NCBI RefSeq assembly: GCF_051233685.1
Contig: NZ_JBAMMY010000285.1
Location: forward strand, 1 to 60,100
Length of the DNA stretch: 60,100 nucleotides
Reading direction: 5' to 3'
Source of the DNA: RPRI01 sp051233685
GTDB lineage: Bacteria; Desulfobacterota; Desulfobacteria; Desulfobacterales; RPRI01
Shown here: piece after piece, positions 8,699 to 16,843 of the stretch
How positions within the stretch are numbered: position 1 is the stretch's first letter
Layout of the letters: each line of letters starts with the position of its first letter
The notes under the pieces: generated by a model
Told to the model about the DNA's origin: nothing
The model's input: only the letters and a program-made list of their open reading frames with translations
Database searches by the model: none
Translations under genes and position numbers: made by a program

Positions 8699-10035
8699 TA
8701 AAACAATACCTTTTTTTTATCAATCTTTAATCTCGATAAAACACCTGCCTCATGGCATTTTGCTTCAAGCTCATGAAGCACATAGGAAGTATTTTGAGGG
8801 TTATGGTAAACAGGATACAAAAGGTCGATATCAGGATCAAGGAGACCGCTTTCTATAAGTTTGTTTGTCAGCCTTGCTCCGGGATATAAGCGTATAGTAT
8901 TTAAAATCACGGCTCCAAGATTTTCGCAACCGGCATGTATATCAAGAATCTCATCCATCATTTCTTCCGCTTCCTCAATATGCTCTTTTGTCTCAAAAGG
9001 AAGGTTTACAAGAAAATGGCACATTGCAAGGATATTGTATTTTACTGTAATTTTTGATGCCCGAAGTATATCATCTTTTGTAAGCGCCTTTCCCAGAAGA
9101 GTTAAACCGTGAGATGTAAGTGCATCTGCTGAAAAATAACAGGCAACAAGTCCGGCTTTTTGCGCAAGATCTGCATTGTATTCGGTAAATGTGTCTTCTC
9201 TGAAAAAGCCGGTCCAGCTCGCGTCAAGGTTTCGCTTAATAACTTCTTTGCAGATGGCCTCAAAATGATCTGCCGGCCGGTTTAAAACAGGATCCGTGAA
9301 ATGAAAAAGATTTATTCCAAATTCCTTATTAAGTCTTTCCATTTCATCTGCAATTATATCAGGACTGCGCAGCCTCATCCTGACCCCGCCTAAACGCGGA
9401 TACAGGCAATAGCCGCATTTTAAGTCGCAGCCACGTTTGCCTTCAATCCCCATGGCCGCAACATAAAGATTGCCTTTTGTATAATCATTGGGGCAAAAAC
9501 TTTTTGCATCAATATGAGGAATTTCATCCATTGATATAAAAGGCCCGTTCGGGTTTTGTATGATTTCTATTCCGTTTCGCCGGACAATTCCAGGTACGGA
9601 TTGAATATCAGGAAAGCCTGACAATATTTTTGCAAAAGAAAGCTCACCTTCACCGCATAAACCAAAATCGATCTCAGGTATTTCTTCCATCAGGCGCTTT
9701 GCAAAAAGTGTGAAAGCAGGACCGCCTGCAATGATAACGGCACCTGGCACAATCAAACGGGCAAGTATGGCGGAAGTTTTAAGAGAAGAAAGATAAGATG
9801 TTTGCTGGCCTGCAAGAGGATCAATGTTTCTGAAAGACAAGGCAACGATATCAGGCTGTATTTTTTCAAGTTTTTCTTTTAATTCGGGCCAGGGATCGGC
9901 ATACAGATTCATATCAAGGGCCGATTTATCAAAACCGGAAGGCACAAGGGCGGCCAGTCTTGAAATGCCAAGAGGATAAACACGTTCCTTTGCGCCAAGA
10001 TGTGAAGTGGGAACCTGTACGAATAGTATTTTCAC
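8698..10035 (-). CDS. bzaD: B12-binding radical SAM methyltransferase, BzaD-like
   Basis: 445 residues. The N-terminal B12-binding-like domain has SRLAALVPSGF, an AGGPAFT turn and GEGELSF, typical of class B radical SAM methylases. The cluster motif KRGCDLKCGYC (Cys203, Cys207, Cys210) starts the radical SAM domain. In the anaerobic lower-ligand pathway BzaD converts 5-methoxybenzimidazole to 5-methoxy-6-methylbenzimidazole. It is translated 5 bases after bzaC and overlaps bzaE by one base, so the three are tightly coupled. The D/E names could be swapped; a tree with characterised Eubacterium limosum proteins would settle it. Confidence 0.78.
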   Translation of the reverse strand: MKILFVQVPTSHLGAKERVYPLGISRLAALVPSGFDKSALDMNLYADPWPELKEKLEKIQPDIVALSFRNIDPLAGQQTSYLSSLKTSAILARLIVPGAVIIAGGPAFTLFAKRLMEEIPEIDFGLCGEGELSFAKILSGFPDIQSVPGIVRRNGIEIIQNPNGPFISMDEIPHIDAKSFCPNDYTKGNLYVAAMGIEGKRGCDLKCGYCLYPRLGGVRMRLRSPDIIADEMERLNKEFGINLFHFTDPVLNRPADHFEAICKEVIKRNLDASWTGFFREDTFTEYNADLAQKAGLVACYFSADALTSHGLTLLGKALTKDDILRASKITVKYNILAMCHFLVNLPFETKEHIEEAEEMMDEILDIHAGCENLGAVILNTIRLYPGARLTNKLIESGLLDPDIDLLYPVYHNPQNTSYVLHELEAKCHEAGVLSRLKIDKKKVLF

Positions 10036-10040
10036 TGTAA

Positions 10041-11684
10041 TTACTCCAGAAGCAAAAGGCCGATATATTTTACATAACGCCCTTTTTCCGATACCGGTTT
10101 AAGACGGATTCCTGCTGCTTTGCAAATTTCATATACATCTATTCCGGAAGCTTCCATGGAAGGGCGGGCCTTATCAGGATGACGGCAGATATTATCTTCG
10201 GGGCATTTTTTACAAACAGTACAAGGGCCTGCTCCGAATGAAAAAGCTTTATGGAATCCCGCCAGAAAAAGCCTTTTTTCAAGATTTAATAGTTTTTTAT
10301 GAAATTTATTTCCGGGCGGCATATCTTCCACCAGCATGCACCATGAATAAGATTTAAGCATTTCTTCCGTTTCACTATAGTTGATACTATACGGCGGGCA
10401 TTGCAGTTTTTTCCCGTATTCACTGCATCCGAACCTGCATTTTTGTCTTACCCATGAACCTGTTGCAATCTCTACTGCAGGAAGAATAACAGCGTTTTTA
10501 AATCCTTCATCAAAAGCTGCATATACCCATTCATTATGATTTGTCTTCTCATTTATATCAATGGCCGAATTGTATTGAAATTGATCTTGTGCAGCTAAAA
10601 TAACTGAAGTATCTGTGCCAAGATCAATAACCTTAACATTGCAGAAACCGGCTTCTTCAAGCCAAACCTTTATGGTTGAGCTTTCATGGCAGGTTCCATT
10701 ATAAGTGTTTAACATCATATTAAGATCATATAATGTCCCTTTTTGTGGGGAGCGTCCGCGCCGATCCGGAAAATAATCATGAATAAGTATAATACCTTCT
10801 GCTTCAAGAAGGCTTGCGGCTTTTTGGAATACTTCATGAGCCTCTTTATGACCATAAGCATGAAGAAAATTGCTCATCACAATAAGGCCAAATTTCTTGT
10901 CTCTGTCTAATTCATGAAGCCTGAAATCTCCCTCCATGGTTTCAAAATACTGCCAACTATCCTTACCGGGATAAAGTTTTCCTGCTGCTTTGATAACTTC
11001 AGGCAAATCAAATAGCACCGAAACCGGAAATTCATCCGGTTGCTTTTTTTTATCATTAATTTTTGAGTTAATTAATGCGCGACCCAGCGAACCTGCGCCG
11101 CCTCCGATATCAAGAAGAGGCAGACGCCACGAATAAGGATTAAGAAGACTTACGATTTCCTTGCTTTTTTGCTGTATCAACACATCGGCAGTCATAACAT
11201 AATTAAGATTTCTTAATTCATACTCATCTTCTTCGGAAATAATCTCATTATCGTTTCCGATATTTTCACAATCTTTATTAACTGAAACTTTTTTCACAAG
11301 AGACTGCCACTGCGGCTGCATATATTTTCTATACAGAAAATAATCTCCCATATAGGAAGGTTTCCCTGGCACAAGAAACATACTTGCTGTCTGACTGTTA
11401 AACCATAAGCTCTTATCATGACATACAAGCGCCAGCTTTTCCATGGCTTTTAGCAAGCGTCGCAGTTCTTCTTTGCCACACGATGCGGCCATGGCAAGAT
11501 TATCAAGAGATGAAATTCCTTTTTCAAGAAAATCAAACAGACCAAGCTTTATTGCCGCAAAAAGTATTTCGGAATACCAGTAGGCAGTAGACAGATCTTC
11601 AAGATACTGAAAATCCTCATAAGCAAAGTCGGCATTTAAAAACGGCAAATCAGGCTTTTTTTCAGAACTTTTATATCTGGGCAT
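10041..11684 (-). CDS. bzaC: BzaC-like O-methyltransferase fused to a Cys-rich DUF2284 domain
   Basis: 547 residues. Residues about 20-370 form a dimerisation winged helix plus a class I SAM methyltransferase of the O-methyltransferase_2 type, with SAM-binding LLDIGGGAGSLGRA (190-203) and the catalytic-region DYFPDRRG (303-310). BzaC methylates 5-hydroxybenzimidazole to 5-methoxybenzimidazole. From about 385 to the end there is an additional DUF2284-like predicted metal-binding domain. Its cysteines (416, 420, 429, 488, 491, 494, 500) lie in blocks such as CRFGCSEYGKKLQCPPY and CTVCKKCPEDNIC. The start overlaps the end of cobT by 14 bases. What the extra domain does is unknown; metal or Fe-S binding is likely. 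Confidence 0.8.
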   Translation of the reverse strand: MPRYKSSEKKPDLPFLNADFAYEDFQYLEDLSTAYWYSEILFAAIKLGLFDFLEKGISSLDNLAMAASCGKEELRRLLKAMEKLALVCHDKSLWFNSQTASMFLVPGKPSYMGDYFLYRKYMQPQWQSLVKKVSVNKDCENIGNDNEIISEEDEYELRNLNYVMTADVLIQQKSKEIVSLLNPYSWRLPLLDIGGGAGSLGRALINSKINDKKKQPDEFPVSVLFDLPEVIKAAGKLYPGKDSWQYFETMEGDFRLHELDRDKKFGLIVMSNFLHAYGHKEAHEVFQKAASLLEAEGIILIHDYFPDRRGRSPQKGTLYDLNMMLNTYNGTCHESSTIKVWLEEAGFCNVKVIDLGTDTSVILAAQDQFQYNSAIDINEKTNHNEWVYAAFDEGFKNAVILPAVEIATGSWVRQKCRFGCSEYGKKLQCPPYSINYSETEEMLKSYSWCMLVEDMPPGNKFHKKLLNLEKRLFLAGFHKAFSFGAGPCTVCKKCPEDNICRHPDKARPSMEASGIDVYEICKAAGIRLKPVSEKGRYVKYIGLLLLE

Positions 11685-12732
11685 TTTTTATTGCAACTTC
11701 TTCAAAGGTCTTTATATCTGCCAGAATGCGGGTTGAAGCATCGAGTAATTCCATTGCAGCAGCAGCGCCGGTTCCTTCACCCAGACGAAATTTTAAATCA
11801 AGCAAAGGTTCTATGCCAAGGATTTCATGCATATAACCATGCCCTGCCTCAACAGAACGGTGGCTTGCAAAAAGATATTCTTTTGCCAAAGGAGCAAGAC
11901 TGCATGCAATCAAAGCTCCGGCTGTTGATATTAAACCGTCACACACTATAGGTATGCCCCTGGCGGCAGCACCAAGAACAAGACCGGCAAGACCGCCGAT
12001 TTCAAAACCGCCCACTTTACAAAGTATATCAATGGCGTCTTTGGGATCAGGCTTGTTTACTTTTATTGCTCTTTTGATGACTTCTATCTTGTTTTTAAGA
12101 GCCTTATCATCAATTCCGGTTCCCCGGCCTGTAAGCTTTTCCACATCAATACCTGAAATAGCAGCAATAACGGCAGTAGAAGGAGTGGTATTTCCTATGC
12201 CCATATCGCCGGTACCCAGAATATCAACAGTGCCTTCTTTGAAAAGCTCATCTACCATATCAATACCGGCTTCAATGGAACTAACTGCCTCCTGTCTTGA
12301 CATTGCAGGGCCAACAGCTATGTTCGATGTGCCTTTTCGGATTTTTTTATGAAAAATGGGAAGGTCACTCTCAAAATCATGGTTAACTCCAAGATCAGCA
12401 ACCTTTACCTCTGCGCCGGCATGACGGGCCAAAACATTGATTGAAGCGCCTCCGTTAACAAAATTATACACCATCTGAGGTGTAACTTCCTGAGGAAAAA
12501 GGCTAACACCTTCCGCCACAACTCCATGATCTCCGGCACATGTAACTATTACTTTTCTTTTCAATCTTACATCAATTGTCTTTGCAATGCCTGCAAGCCT
12601 TGCCGATAAATTTTCCAGAACACCAAGACTTCCTGCCGGACGGGCCTGTTGAGCCAGGCGCTCAAGAGCAGTTTCGTAAAATGGTGCGTCCGGAGGAAAA
12701 ATAGCGTTTATTGTTTTATCGAGTTTGTCCAT
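11671..12732 (-). CDS. cobT: Nicotinate-nucleotide:dimethylbenzimidazole phosphoribosyltransferase CobT
   Basis: 353 residues, the full family length. Visible hallmarks are the N-terminal QARPAGSLGVLE substrate-binding motif, GDHGVVAEGVSLFPQEVT, FVNGGASINVLA, GTGDMGIGNTTPSTA and the C-terminal LGEGTGAAAAMEL that holds the catalytic Glu. It transfers phosphoribose from nicotinate mononucleotide to the benzimidazole base, giving the alpha-ribazole phosphate used for the lower loop of cobamides. Its place between bzaF and bzaC is the arrangement known from anaerobic lower-ligand operons. The gap to bzaF is 136 bases and holds a short direct repeat. Confidence 0.95.
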   Translation of the reverse strand: MDKLDKTINAIFPPDAPFYETALERLAQQARPAGSLGVLENLSARLAGIAKTIDVRLKRKVIVTCAGDHGVVAEGVSLFPQEVTPQMVYNFVNGGASINVLARHAGAEVKVADLGVNHDFESDLPIFHKKIRKGTSNIAVGPAMSRQEAVSSIEAGIDMVDELFKEGTVDILGTGDMGIGNTTPSTAVIAAISGIDVEKLTGRGTGIDDKALKNKIEVIKRAIKVNKPDPKDAIDILCKVGGFEIGGLAGLVLGAAARGIPIVCDGLISTAGALIACSLAPLAKEYLFASHRSVEAGHGYMHEILGIEPLLDLKFRLGEGTGAAAAMELLDASTRILADIKTFEEVAIKNAQI

Positions 12733-12762
12733 AGCATTATGCCTTTTGGTTGTTTCGAAAAA

Positions 12763-12795
12763 GGGTTCAAGGGTTCAAGGACTCCAGGGTTCAAG
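12763..12795. repeat. Three copies of GGGTTCAAG between bzaF and cobT
   Basis: GGGTTCAAG occurs at 12763-12771, 12771-12779 and 12787-12795, the first two sharing a base. The copies lie in the 136-base intercistronic gap of the bza operon. It looks like a short degenerate dispersed repeat rather than a regulatory array. No clear hairpin is formed by it. Confidence 0.6.
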
Positions 12796-12868
12796 TGTTT
12801 ATTAAGAATCTTGCTTGAATCCTCTAACCATCATACAATGTTAAACTAATTTGTATATTATTCCAAAA

Positions 12869-14191
12869 TTATTTTCCTGCGCATGAAATCTTATCGCCGC
12901 CGATATCACCTGAAAAAACTTCCATACCCTTTTTCATGGCGCAGAAATCTCCGCACATGGAGCAGGTTTGTGTATTTTCAGGCGCTCTGCTCTGACGGAC
13001 CTCTCTTGCCTTATCGGGAAACATAAGCAATTTTTCAAGATCATCCCAGCGCATATCACGTCTGGCCATCGCGGCTTCTTTTTCTCTTTCGCGCCTGTCG
13101 GGATATTTGGATATATCGCCGATACGAACAGCAAGCCGTGTTGCCCTGACACCTTCCCGCACATCTTGTTCATTGGGAAGCGCAAGGTGTTCGGCAGGTG
13201 TGATGTAGCATACCAGATCAGCACCGAAACGGGCTGAATTGGCGGCTCCGATAGCTGATACGATATGATCATATCCTGCACCTGTATCCAATGGAAGAGG
13301 TCCTAAAACATAGTAAGGTGCATTTCCGCTCATTCTCTTTTCCAGCATTATGTTTCCTTCGATTTCATCCAGGGGCACATGCCCGGGACCTTCCACCATC
13401 ATCTGGCATCCCATTTCACGCCCCAACTCGGCGAGTTCGCAGTTTATGATCATTTCCGCCATCTGCGCCCTGTCATGGCTGTCGTGAATGGCTCCGGCTC
13501 TGATGCCGTTTCCAAGAGAAAGTACTGCGTCATATTTTTTCATCAAAGCGCAGACGCGATCAAATTGCTCGTATAACGGGTTTTCCTTTTTGTTTATATC
13601 CATCCATGCAACCATGTACGTCCCACCCTTTGAAACAAGACCCCCGTAACGGTAACCCTGTTTTCTTAAGCGTTCTATGGTATACCGGTTTATACCGCAA
13701 TGGATAGCCATAAAACTGATTCCGTCATCAAGCTGTTTTTCTATAAGGTCAAACAGGTATTCGGGATCAAGTTTTCCCGGATTTGCATATTTTGCCGTGG
13801 TTTCCTTGAATGCCTGATACAAGGGCACATTTCCAACCGGCAAAGCAGTATTTGCAAGCACGGCCCGGCGGATTGCATCAAGATCTCCTCCTGCAGAAAG
13901 CTCCATAAGCGTATCAGCGCCTTCTTCCCCTGCTGCCATAGCCTTTCTGACTTCAGCATCAATATCACATATGTCCGAAGATGTTCCGATTGAAGCGTTG
14001 ACCTTTGTTCTCAAGCCTTTGCCTATTCCTACTATTTTCTGATCTTTACGTTTCGGGTGGCTTGAAATTACTATTTCTCCCAAAGCCACTCTTTGTCTTA
14101 CGATTTCATCGGACAAACCTTCATTCAATGCAACCTTTTTAATTTCTTCAGTAATAATTCCTTCTCTTGCTTTTTCAATCTGGGTCTTCAT
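12869..14191 (-). CDS. bzaF: 5-hydroxybenzimidazole synthase BzaF (ThiC paralogue)
   Basis: About 440 residues from the ATG at 14191, chosen because AAAGGTGAGGAT precedes it; an in-frame TTG lies six codons upstream. It is a clear ThiC-superfamily radical SAM enzyme: GTSSDICD, MAIHCGINRYTIER, MVEGPGHVPLDEIE, PLDTGAGYDHI, and a C-terminal cluster motif TCSMCGDFCAMK (CX2CX4C). ThiC and BzaF both act on aminoimidazole ribotide; BzaF makes 5-hydroxybenzimidazole, the first step of anaerobic DMB synthesis. I call it BzaF because it is the first gene of an operon with cobT and bzaCDE and lies behind a cobalamin, not thiamine, riboswitch. Confidence 0.87.
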   Translation of the reverse strand: MKTQIEKAREGIITEEIKKVALNEGLSDEIVRQRVALGEIVISSHPKRKDQKIVGIGKGLRTKVNASIGTSSDICDIDAEVRKAMAAGEEGADTLMELSAGGDLDAIRRAVLANTALPVGNVPLYQAFKETTAKYANPGKLDPEYLFDLIEKQLDDGISFMAIHCGINRYTIERLRKQGYRYGGLVSKGGTYMVAWMDINKKENPLYEQFDRVCALMKKYDAVLSLGNGIRAGAIHDSHDRAQMAEMIINCELAELGREMGCQMMVEGPGHVPLDEIEGNIMLEKRMSGNAPYYVLGPLPLDTGAGYDHIVSAIGAANSARFGADLVCYITPAEHLALPNEQDVREGVRATRLAVRIGDISKYPDRREREKEAAMARRDMRWDDLEKLLMFPDKAREVRQSRAPENTQTCSMCGDFCAMKKGMEVFSGDIGGDKISCAGK

Positions 14192-14229
14192 ATCCTCACC
14201 TTTATACAATGAATTTACCCCGCCGGAAA

Positions 14230-14273
14230 TAAAAAAAGGGCTCCGACAGGCGATATTGCCTACCAGAACCCTT
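14230..14273 (-). terminator. Riboswitch-linked intrinsic terminator before bzaF
   Basis: On the minus strand a 16-bp stem (arms at 14258-14273 and 14236-14251, with G.U pairs but no mismatch) and a 6-base loop are followed by a run of seven U. It lies between the cobalamin aptamer and the bzaF start, so it is the likely expression platform: ligand binding would let this terminator form and stop bza transcription. Confidence 0.88.
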
Positions 14274-14297
14274 TGCCATCAAGCTCTTTGGATCATA

Positions 14298-14506
14298 AGA
14301 TATTCAGCTCGTCTTCTGACTCCCCCGCCCTTGAAGCCGCCTTCCCATCATGATAAACCTCTCCGGTCTGTCAAAACAGTGGCATAGCAATGCTAAAAGG
14401 GTTCCGCTAATGCAGCGGCAGGGTTACAGCGGCGGGACCGTTACGGATTCAAACCGTATTCCGTGCGCCGAACATCCTCAAATACAATTTTTTATAGAAC
14501 ATATCT
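14298..14506 (-). promoter_or_regulatory. Cobalamin riboswitch (AdoCbl aptamer)
   Basis: On the minus strand, conserved aptamer blocks appear in order: GGTTTGAATCCGTAACGGTC, CCGCCGCTGTAACC, GCCACTG, TGGGAAGGCGGC and the B12 box AGTCAGAAGACGAGC. The P1 closing helix pairs the AGATAT at about 14501-14506 with ATATCT at 14298-14303. The next gene is bzaF, so the element should sense cobalamin and repress synthesis of its lower ligand. The fit is strong; sub-class (AdoCbl or aquocobalamin) was not determined. Confidence 0.93.
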
Positions 14507-14730
14507 AAATTGCAACGGAAATGTCAATAGGAAAAAAACGGTTTATCAATATTTTCCATTTTTTTCCAGAATTTTTTATTATAGCGTAAGTACCCATACC
14601 CAATCGGAACAGATTTATGACAATTGCTTAAGCTATAAAAACATCTCTTATGCTTTCTTCTTCTTGCCAAAGGTTTCGATCAGGTTGAGATATAAAAATA
14701 ATTGCATGATCAAGACCTTGAAAACCAAAA

Positions 14731-14760
14731 GAGGGCTAACCCAGTTTTGGGTTAACCCTC
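14731..14760 (-). terminator. Stranded original terminator of tRNA-Leu
   Basis: Minus-strand GGGTTAACCC...GGGTTAGCCC hairpin followed by TTTTGGTTTT. It lies just downstream (minus sense) of the displaced 3' half of tRNA-Leu at the left end of the integrated element. Before integration it was presumably the terminator of the secG-tRNA-Leu transcript. It could still act as a bidirectional terminator for element transcription. Confidence 0.7.
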
Positions 14761-14773
14761 TTCTTATTATAGA

Positions 14774-14827
14774 TGGTGCCGAAGGCGGGATTTGAACCCG
14801 CACGCCCGTGGGACACTACCCCCTCAA
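14774..14827 (-). repeat. Left attachment repeat: displaced 3' half of tRNA-Leu
   Basis: Identical to 27850-27903 except G at 14810 versus A at 27886, which falls in the variable arm of the tRNA. Homology stops exactly after the anticodon-loop region, and the flanking bases then diverge. It includes the T arm, acceptor 3' strand and CCA but no 5' half, so it cannot make a tRNA. Confidence 0.92.
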
Positions 14828-15316
14828 TGTAAAGTAAGAGCATTTTAGAGGGTCATAGGGATATGCCGGGTAAGATGGATTGTCTTTTGATTGTAGATAC
14901 TTATATTAATCAGGAAGCAAAGGGCCGTTAGGGGAAACAGAAGGCTATTTTCTGCAATGTGTTGACCAAGTGTTGACCAAAAAATCATATTTTTTAGCAA
15001 AGCAATTATTTTCTATTTTAATCTTTGTCTCGAACAAGATGGCGGGGACAGTTAAAGCTGAACCCCGCTGTTTCCTATCTTAACCCGATATCGATAATAT
15101 AACAATATAATAATAACAGTATATTATCATACCATAATACCGAAATCCTGCTTTAATTATCCATATCCGCTTCTTTCCACTTTATTTTCAAATTTAATCA
15201 ACAATTCGTAAGACACTCAAAAATTAATAAATTGGCATAGTATGGGTGCCTGTAAAAGACGGGGTACTTGTATGCTAACATATTAAATATATTAATAATA
15301 TTATTTTAGGCATCAT
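14828..15316. other. Left terminal non-coding region of the element
   Basis: 489 bases without a supported gene. It contains the tandem GTGTTGACCAA pair (14959-14980), an AT-rich tract around 15090-15140 and one copy of the dispersed TACCGAAATCCTGCTTT word at 15138-15154. Its position next to the attachment site fits an integrase/excisionase binding arm. Confidence 0.5.
14959..14980 (+). promoter_or_regulatory. Tandem GTGTTGACCAA, putative integrase arm-type sites (left)
   Basis: Two perfect 11-bp copies directly adjoining, i.e. one helical turn apart, 131 bp inside the left attachment repeat. The same GTTGACCAA word recurs three times within 111 bp of the right attachment repeat. Such paired distal direct repeats are what arm-binding domains of tyrosine integrases recognise. 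Binding is inferred, not shown. Confidence 0.45.
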
Positions 15317-16108
15317 TTATTGGACTGTTTTCTTGTATAAATCCCAATCGATATTTTGTGTCAATGTCTCAGGATATTCGTCCCATATCATTCCTTCTAA
15401 AAATGCTTCCTTTATATTATGCGTTTTACCTGGCCAATGTTTAAACATAAAAGGAAGTCCTGCTTTTTTAACTTGTTCTCTTATATCTACAACCCACTCT
15501 TCTTTAATTTCTCTGAATTTCATTTTGCTGTTGGTTTCGCCACCGACAACAACCCAATCAATTCCTTTCAAATCCAGTTTTGGCATTGGACTTAAAAGTG
15601 GTTCAAGCATTAAAAATTTGTTAACATCTGATGGAAGTTTTTTTAGATGGTCTATTCTATCAATATATTTATCTGCCTCAACCGTTACTCCCGCCCAAAT
15701 CCAAGGTTTCCAAGGCAAAAGAGGACCAAGCTCACCAAGACGTTCGGCTCTTTTGGTAAGTACATAGAAGCGATGTTGCGGAACCTTTAGCATCGTTTCA
15801 AATACCTTGAAAATAAAATCGTCTGGCACTTTCTTATGAAAGAGGTCTCCCATATCTGTAACAAAACTTTTTACTGGTTTTTTAGGTTTTTTTGCCATCT
15901 TGTTTATCGGCGTGTACAATCTATCATAATGTATTGTTAAGTTAAAGCCATTATCCTTATACACCTGCTGTCCCATTCCTTTAAGCCATTCAACTAAATC
16001 TTCTGCATAGCAATTCTGACATCCGTCGCTGTATTTGTCGCAACCTGTAACGACATTCCAGTTTTCACCTCCATCACTCATTTCAGGATTTTTGAATTCC
16101 TTTTTCAT
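15317..16108 (-). CDS. DUF5131 / phage Gp37-Gp68 family protein
   Basis: 263 residues. The family signature WNVVTGCDKYSDGCQNCYAE provides Cys23, Cys30 and Cys33 (CX6CX2C), a radical-SAM-like metal-cluster arrangement. It is followed by VKSFVTDMGDLFHKKVPDD, YVLTKRAERLG, WAGVTVE and WVVVGGETN, all diagnostic of DUF5131. The family is frequent in phages and defence or accessory islands, often with the three-Cys-motif partner TcmP. No TcmP-like gene is visible here. The biochemical role is not established. The gene is alone on the minus strand at the left end of the element and is preceded by GAGGGGTA as ribosome-binding site. Confidence 0.85.
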   Translation of the reverse strand: MKKEFKNPEMSDGGENWNVVTGCDKYSDGCQNCYAEDLVEWLKGMGQQVYKDNGFNLTIHYDRLYTPINKMAKKPKKPVKSFVTDMGDLFHKKVPDDFIFKVFETMLKVPQHRFYVLTKRAERLGELGPLLPWKPWIWAGVTVEADKYIDRIDHLKKLPSDVNKFLMLEPLLSPMPKLDLKGIDWVVVGGETNSKMKFREIKEEWVVDIREQVKKAGLPFMFKHWPGKTHNIKEAFLEGMIWDEYPETLTQNIDWDLYKKTVQ

Positions 16109-16338
16109 TCTTTGTACCCCTCTATAATAAATAATTGATGTCTATTGGTGTTCTCTTTTAATGCTATCTGCTTTCCATGTCATATTTACTTATTTCATTA
16201 TCGGAAGGAAAGAACATGACTTTAGTAAAAAGAAGAAATTATGAAAATGTATTAGTCTGAAACATACTTTCATACATTTAGGCTATTCGATATTCGTTTT
16301 TATGATTTAGTTAAAATTAAAACAATTAGGAGGCATAC

Positions 16339-16542
16339 ATGAAATTTATTAAGTTTATATTGTTAGCTGTAGGCGCATTCGTGGTGCTCGTAGGCATGCT
16401 GTGGGTAGTAATCAATTTATGGTGGCTCGTTCTTGCTGGAGTGGCACTTTTTATTGCTTATGAGATTACGTGTGAGGCTAAGGAGGAAGAGACTATATCC
16501 GAACAGCCTGAGAAAAAACCTAATACATCTAACAATCGATAA
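16339..16542 (+). CDS. Small membrane protein
   Basis: 67 residues with two closely spaced hydrophobic helices (about 4-25 and 27-44, containing WVVINLWWLVLAGV) and a hydrophilic, Glu/Lys/Pro-rich tail. A good TAGGAGG precedes the ATG. I do not recognise it. Small double-helix membrane proteins like this are common in mobile elements, including phage superinfection or holin-like and defence effector proteins, but nothing here decides between them. Confidence 0.6.
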   Translation: MKFIKFILLAVGAFVVLVGMLWVVINLWWLVLAGVALFIAYEITCEAKEEETISEQPEKKPNTSNNR

Positions 16543-16843
16543 CTAAGACTACACAGAAAAGACATTTTTATTTATTCCTTAAAAAAGTATTAAAGTCTTG
16601 CCAGAACTTGCCGATAAAAATAAAGACATACGATAATTATCCATTATTTTATCAACATAGACAAATCGTTTGTCTTATTTCATCACAGCACCACCATGCA
16701 TTTTAAGAAGTCATAATAGCATTTTAACTACAACATATTGCTATAATATATCATATCAAACACAATATGTTGTAGTAATTATGTGTTAAGTATTTCGGCG
16801 ATATCTGTCTAATTAACTTATTACTTTTATACAGCGAGGTGTT
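16543..16843. other. Non-coding gap
   Basis: 301 bases, very AT-rich, without a supported gene. CAACATATTG and its partner CAATATGTTGTAG form an imperfect inverted repeat around 16731-16774, upstream of the 464-residue gene. It could be an operator or hairpin in that gene's leader. Confidence 0.35.

Noticed and set aside
7193..10035. Horizontal acquisition of the bza radical SAM genes by the adjacent island
   Set aside because: They lie outside the 54-bp attachment repeats, in an intact riboswitch operon, with codon use like neighbouring chromosomal genes by eye.
12763..12795. CRISPR array
   Set aside because: Only three 9-bp copies, two overlapping, with no spacer structure or cas genes.
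12869..14191. Thiamine biosynthesis gene thiC
   Set aside because: The enzyme family is shared, but operon context (cobT, bzaC-E) and a cobalamin riboswitch favour BzaF.
14463..14795. Plus-strand 110-codon open frame
   Set aside because: It overlaps the riboswitch and the stranded terminator antisense, lacks a ribosome-binding site and has no protein-like pattern.
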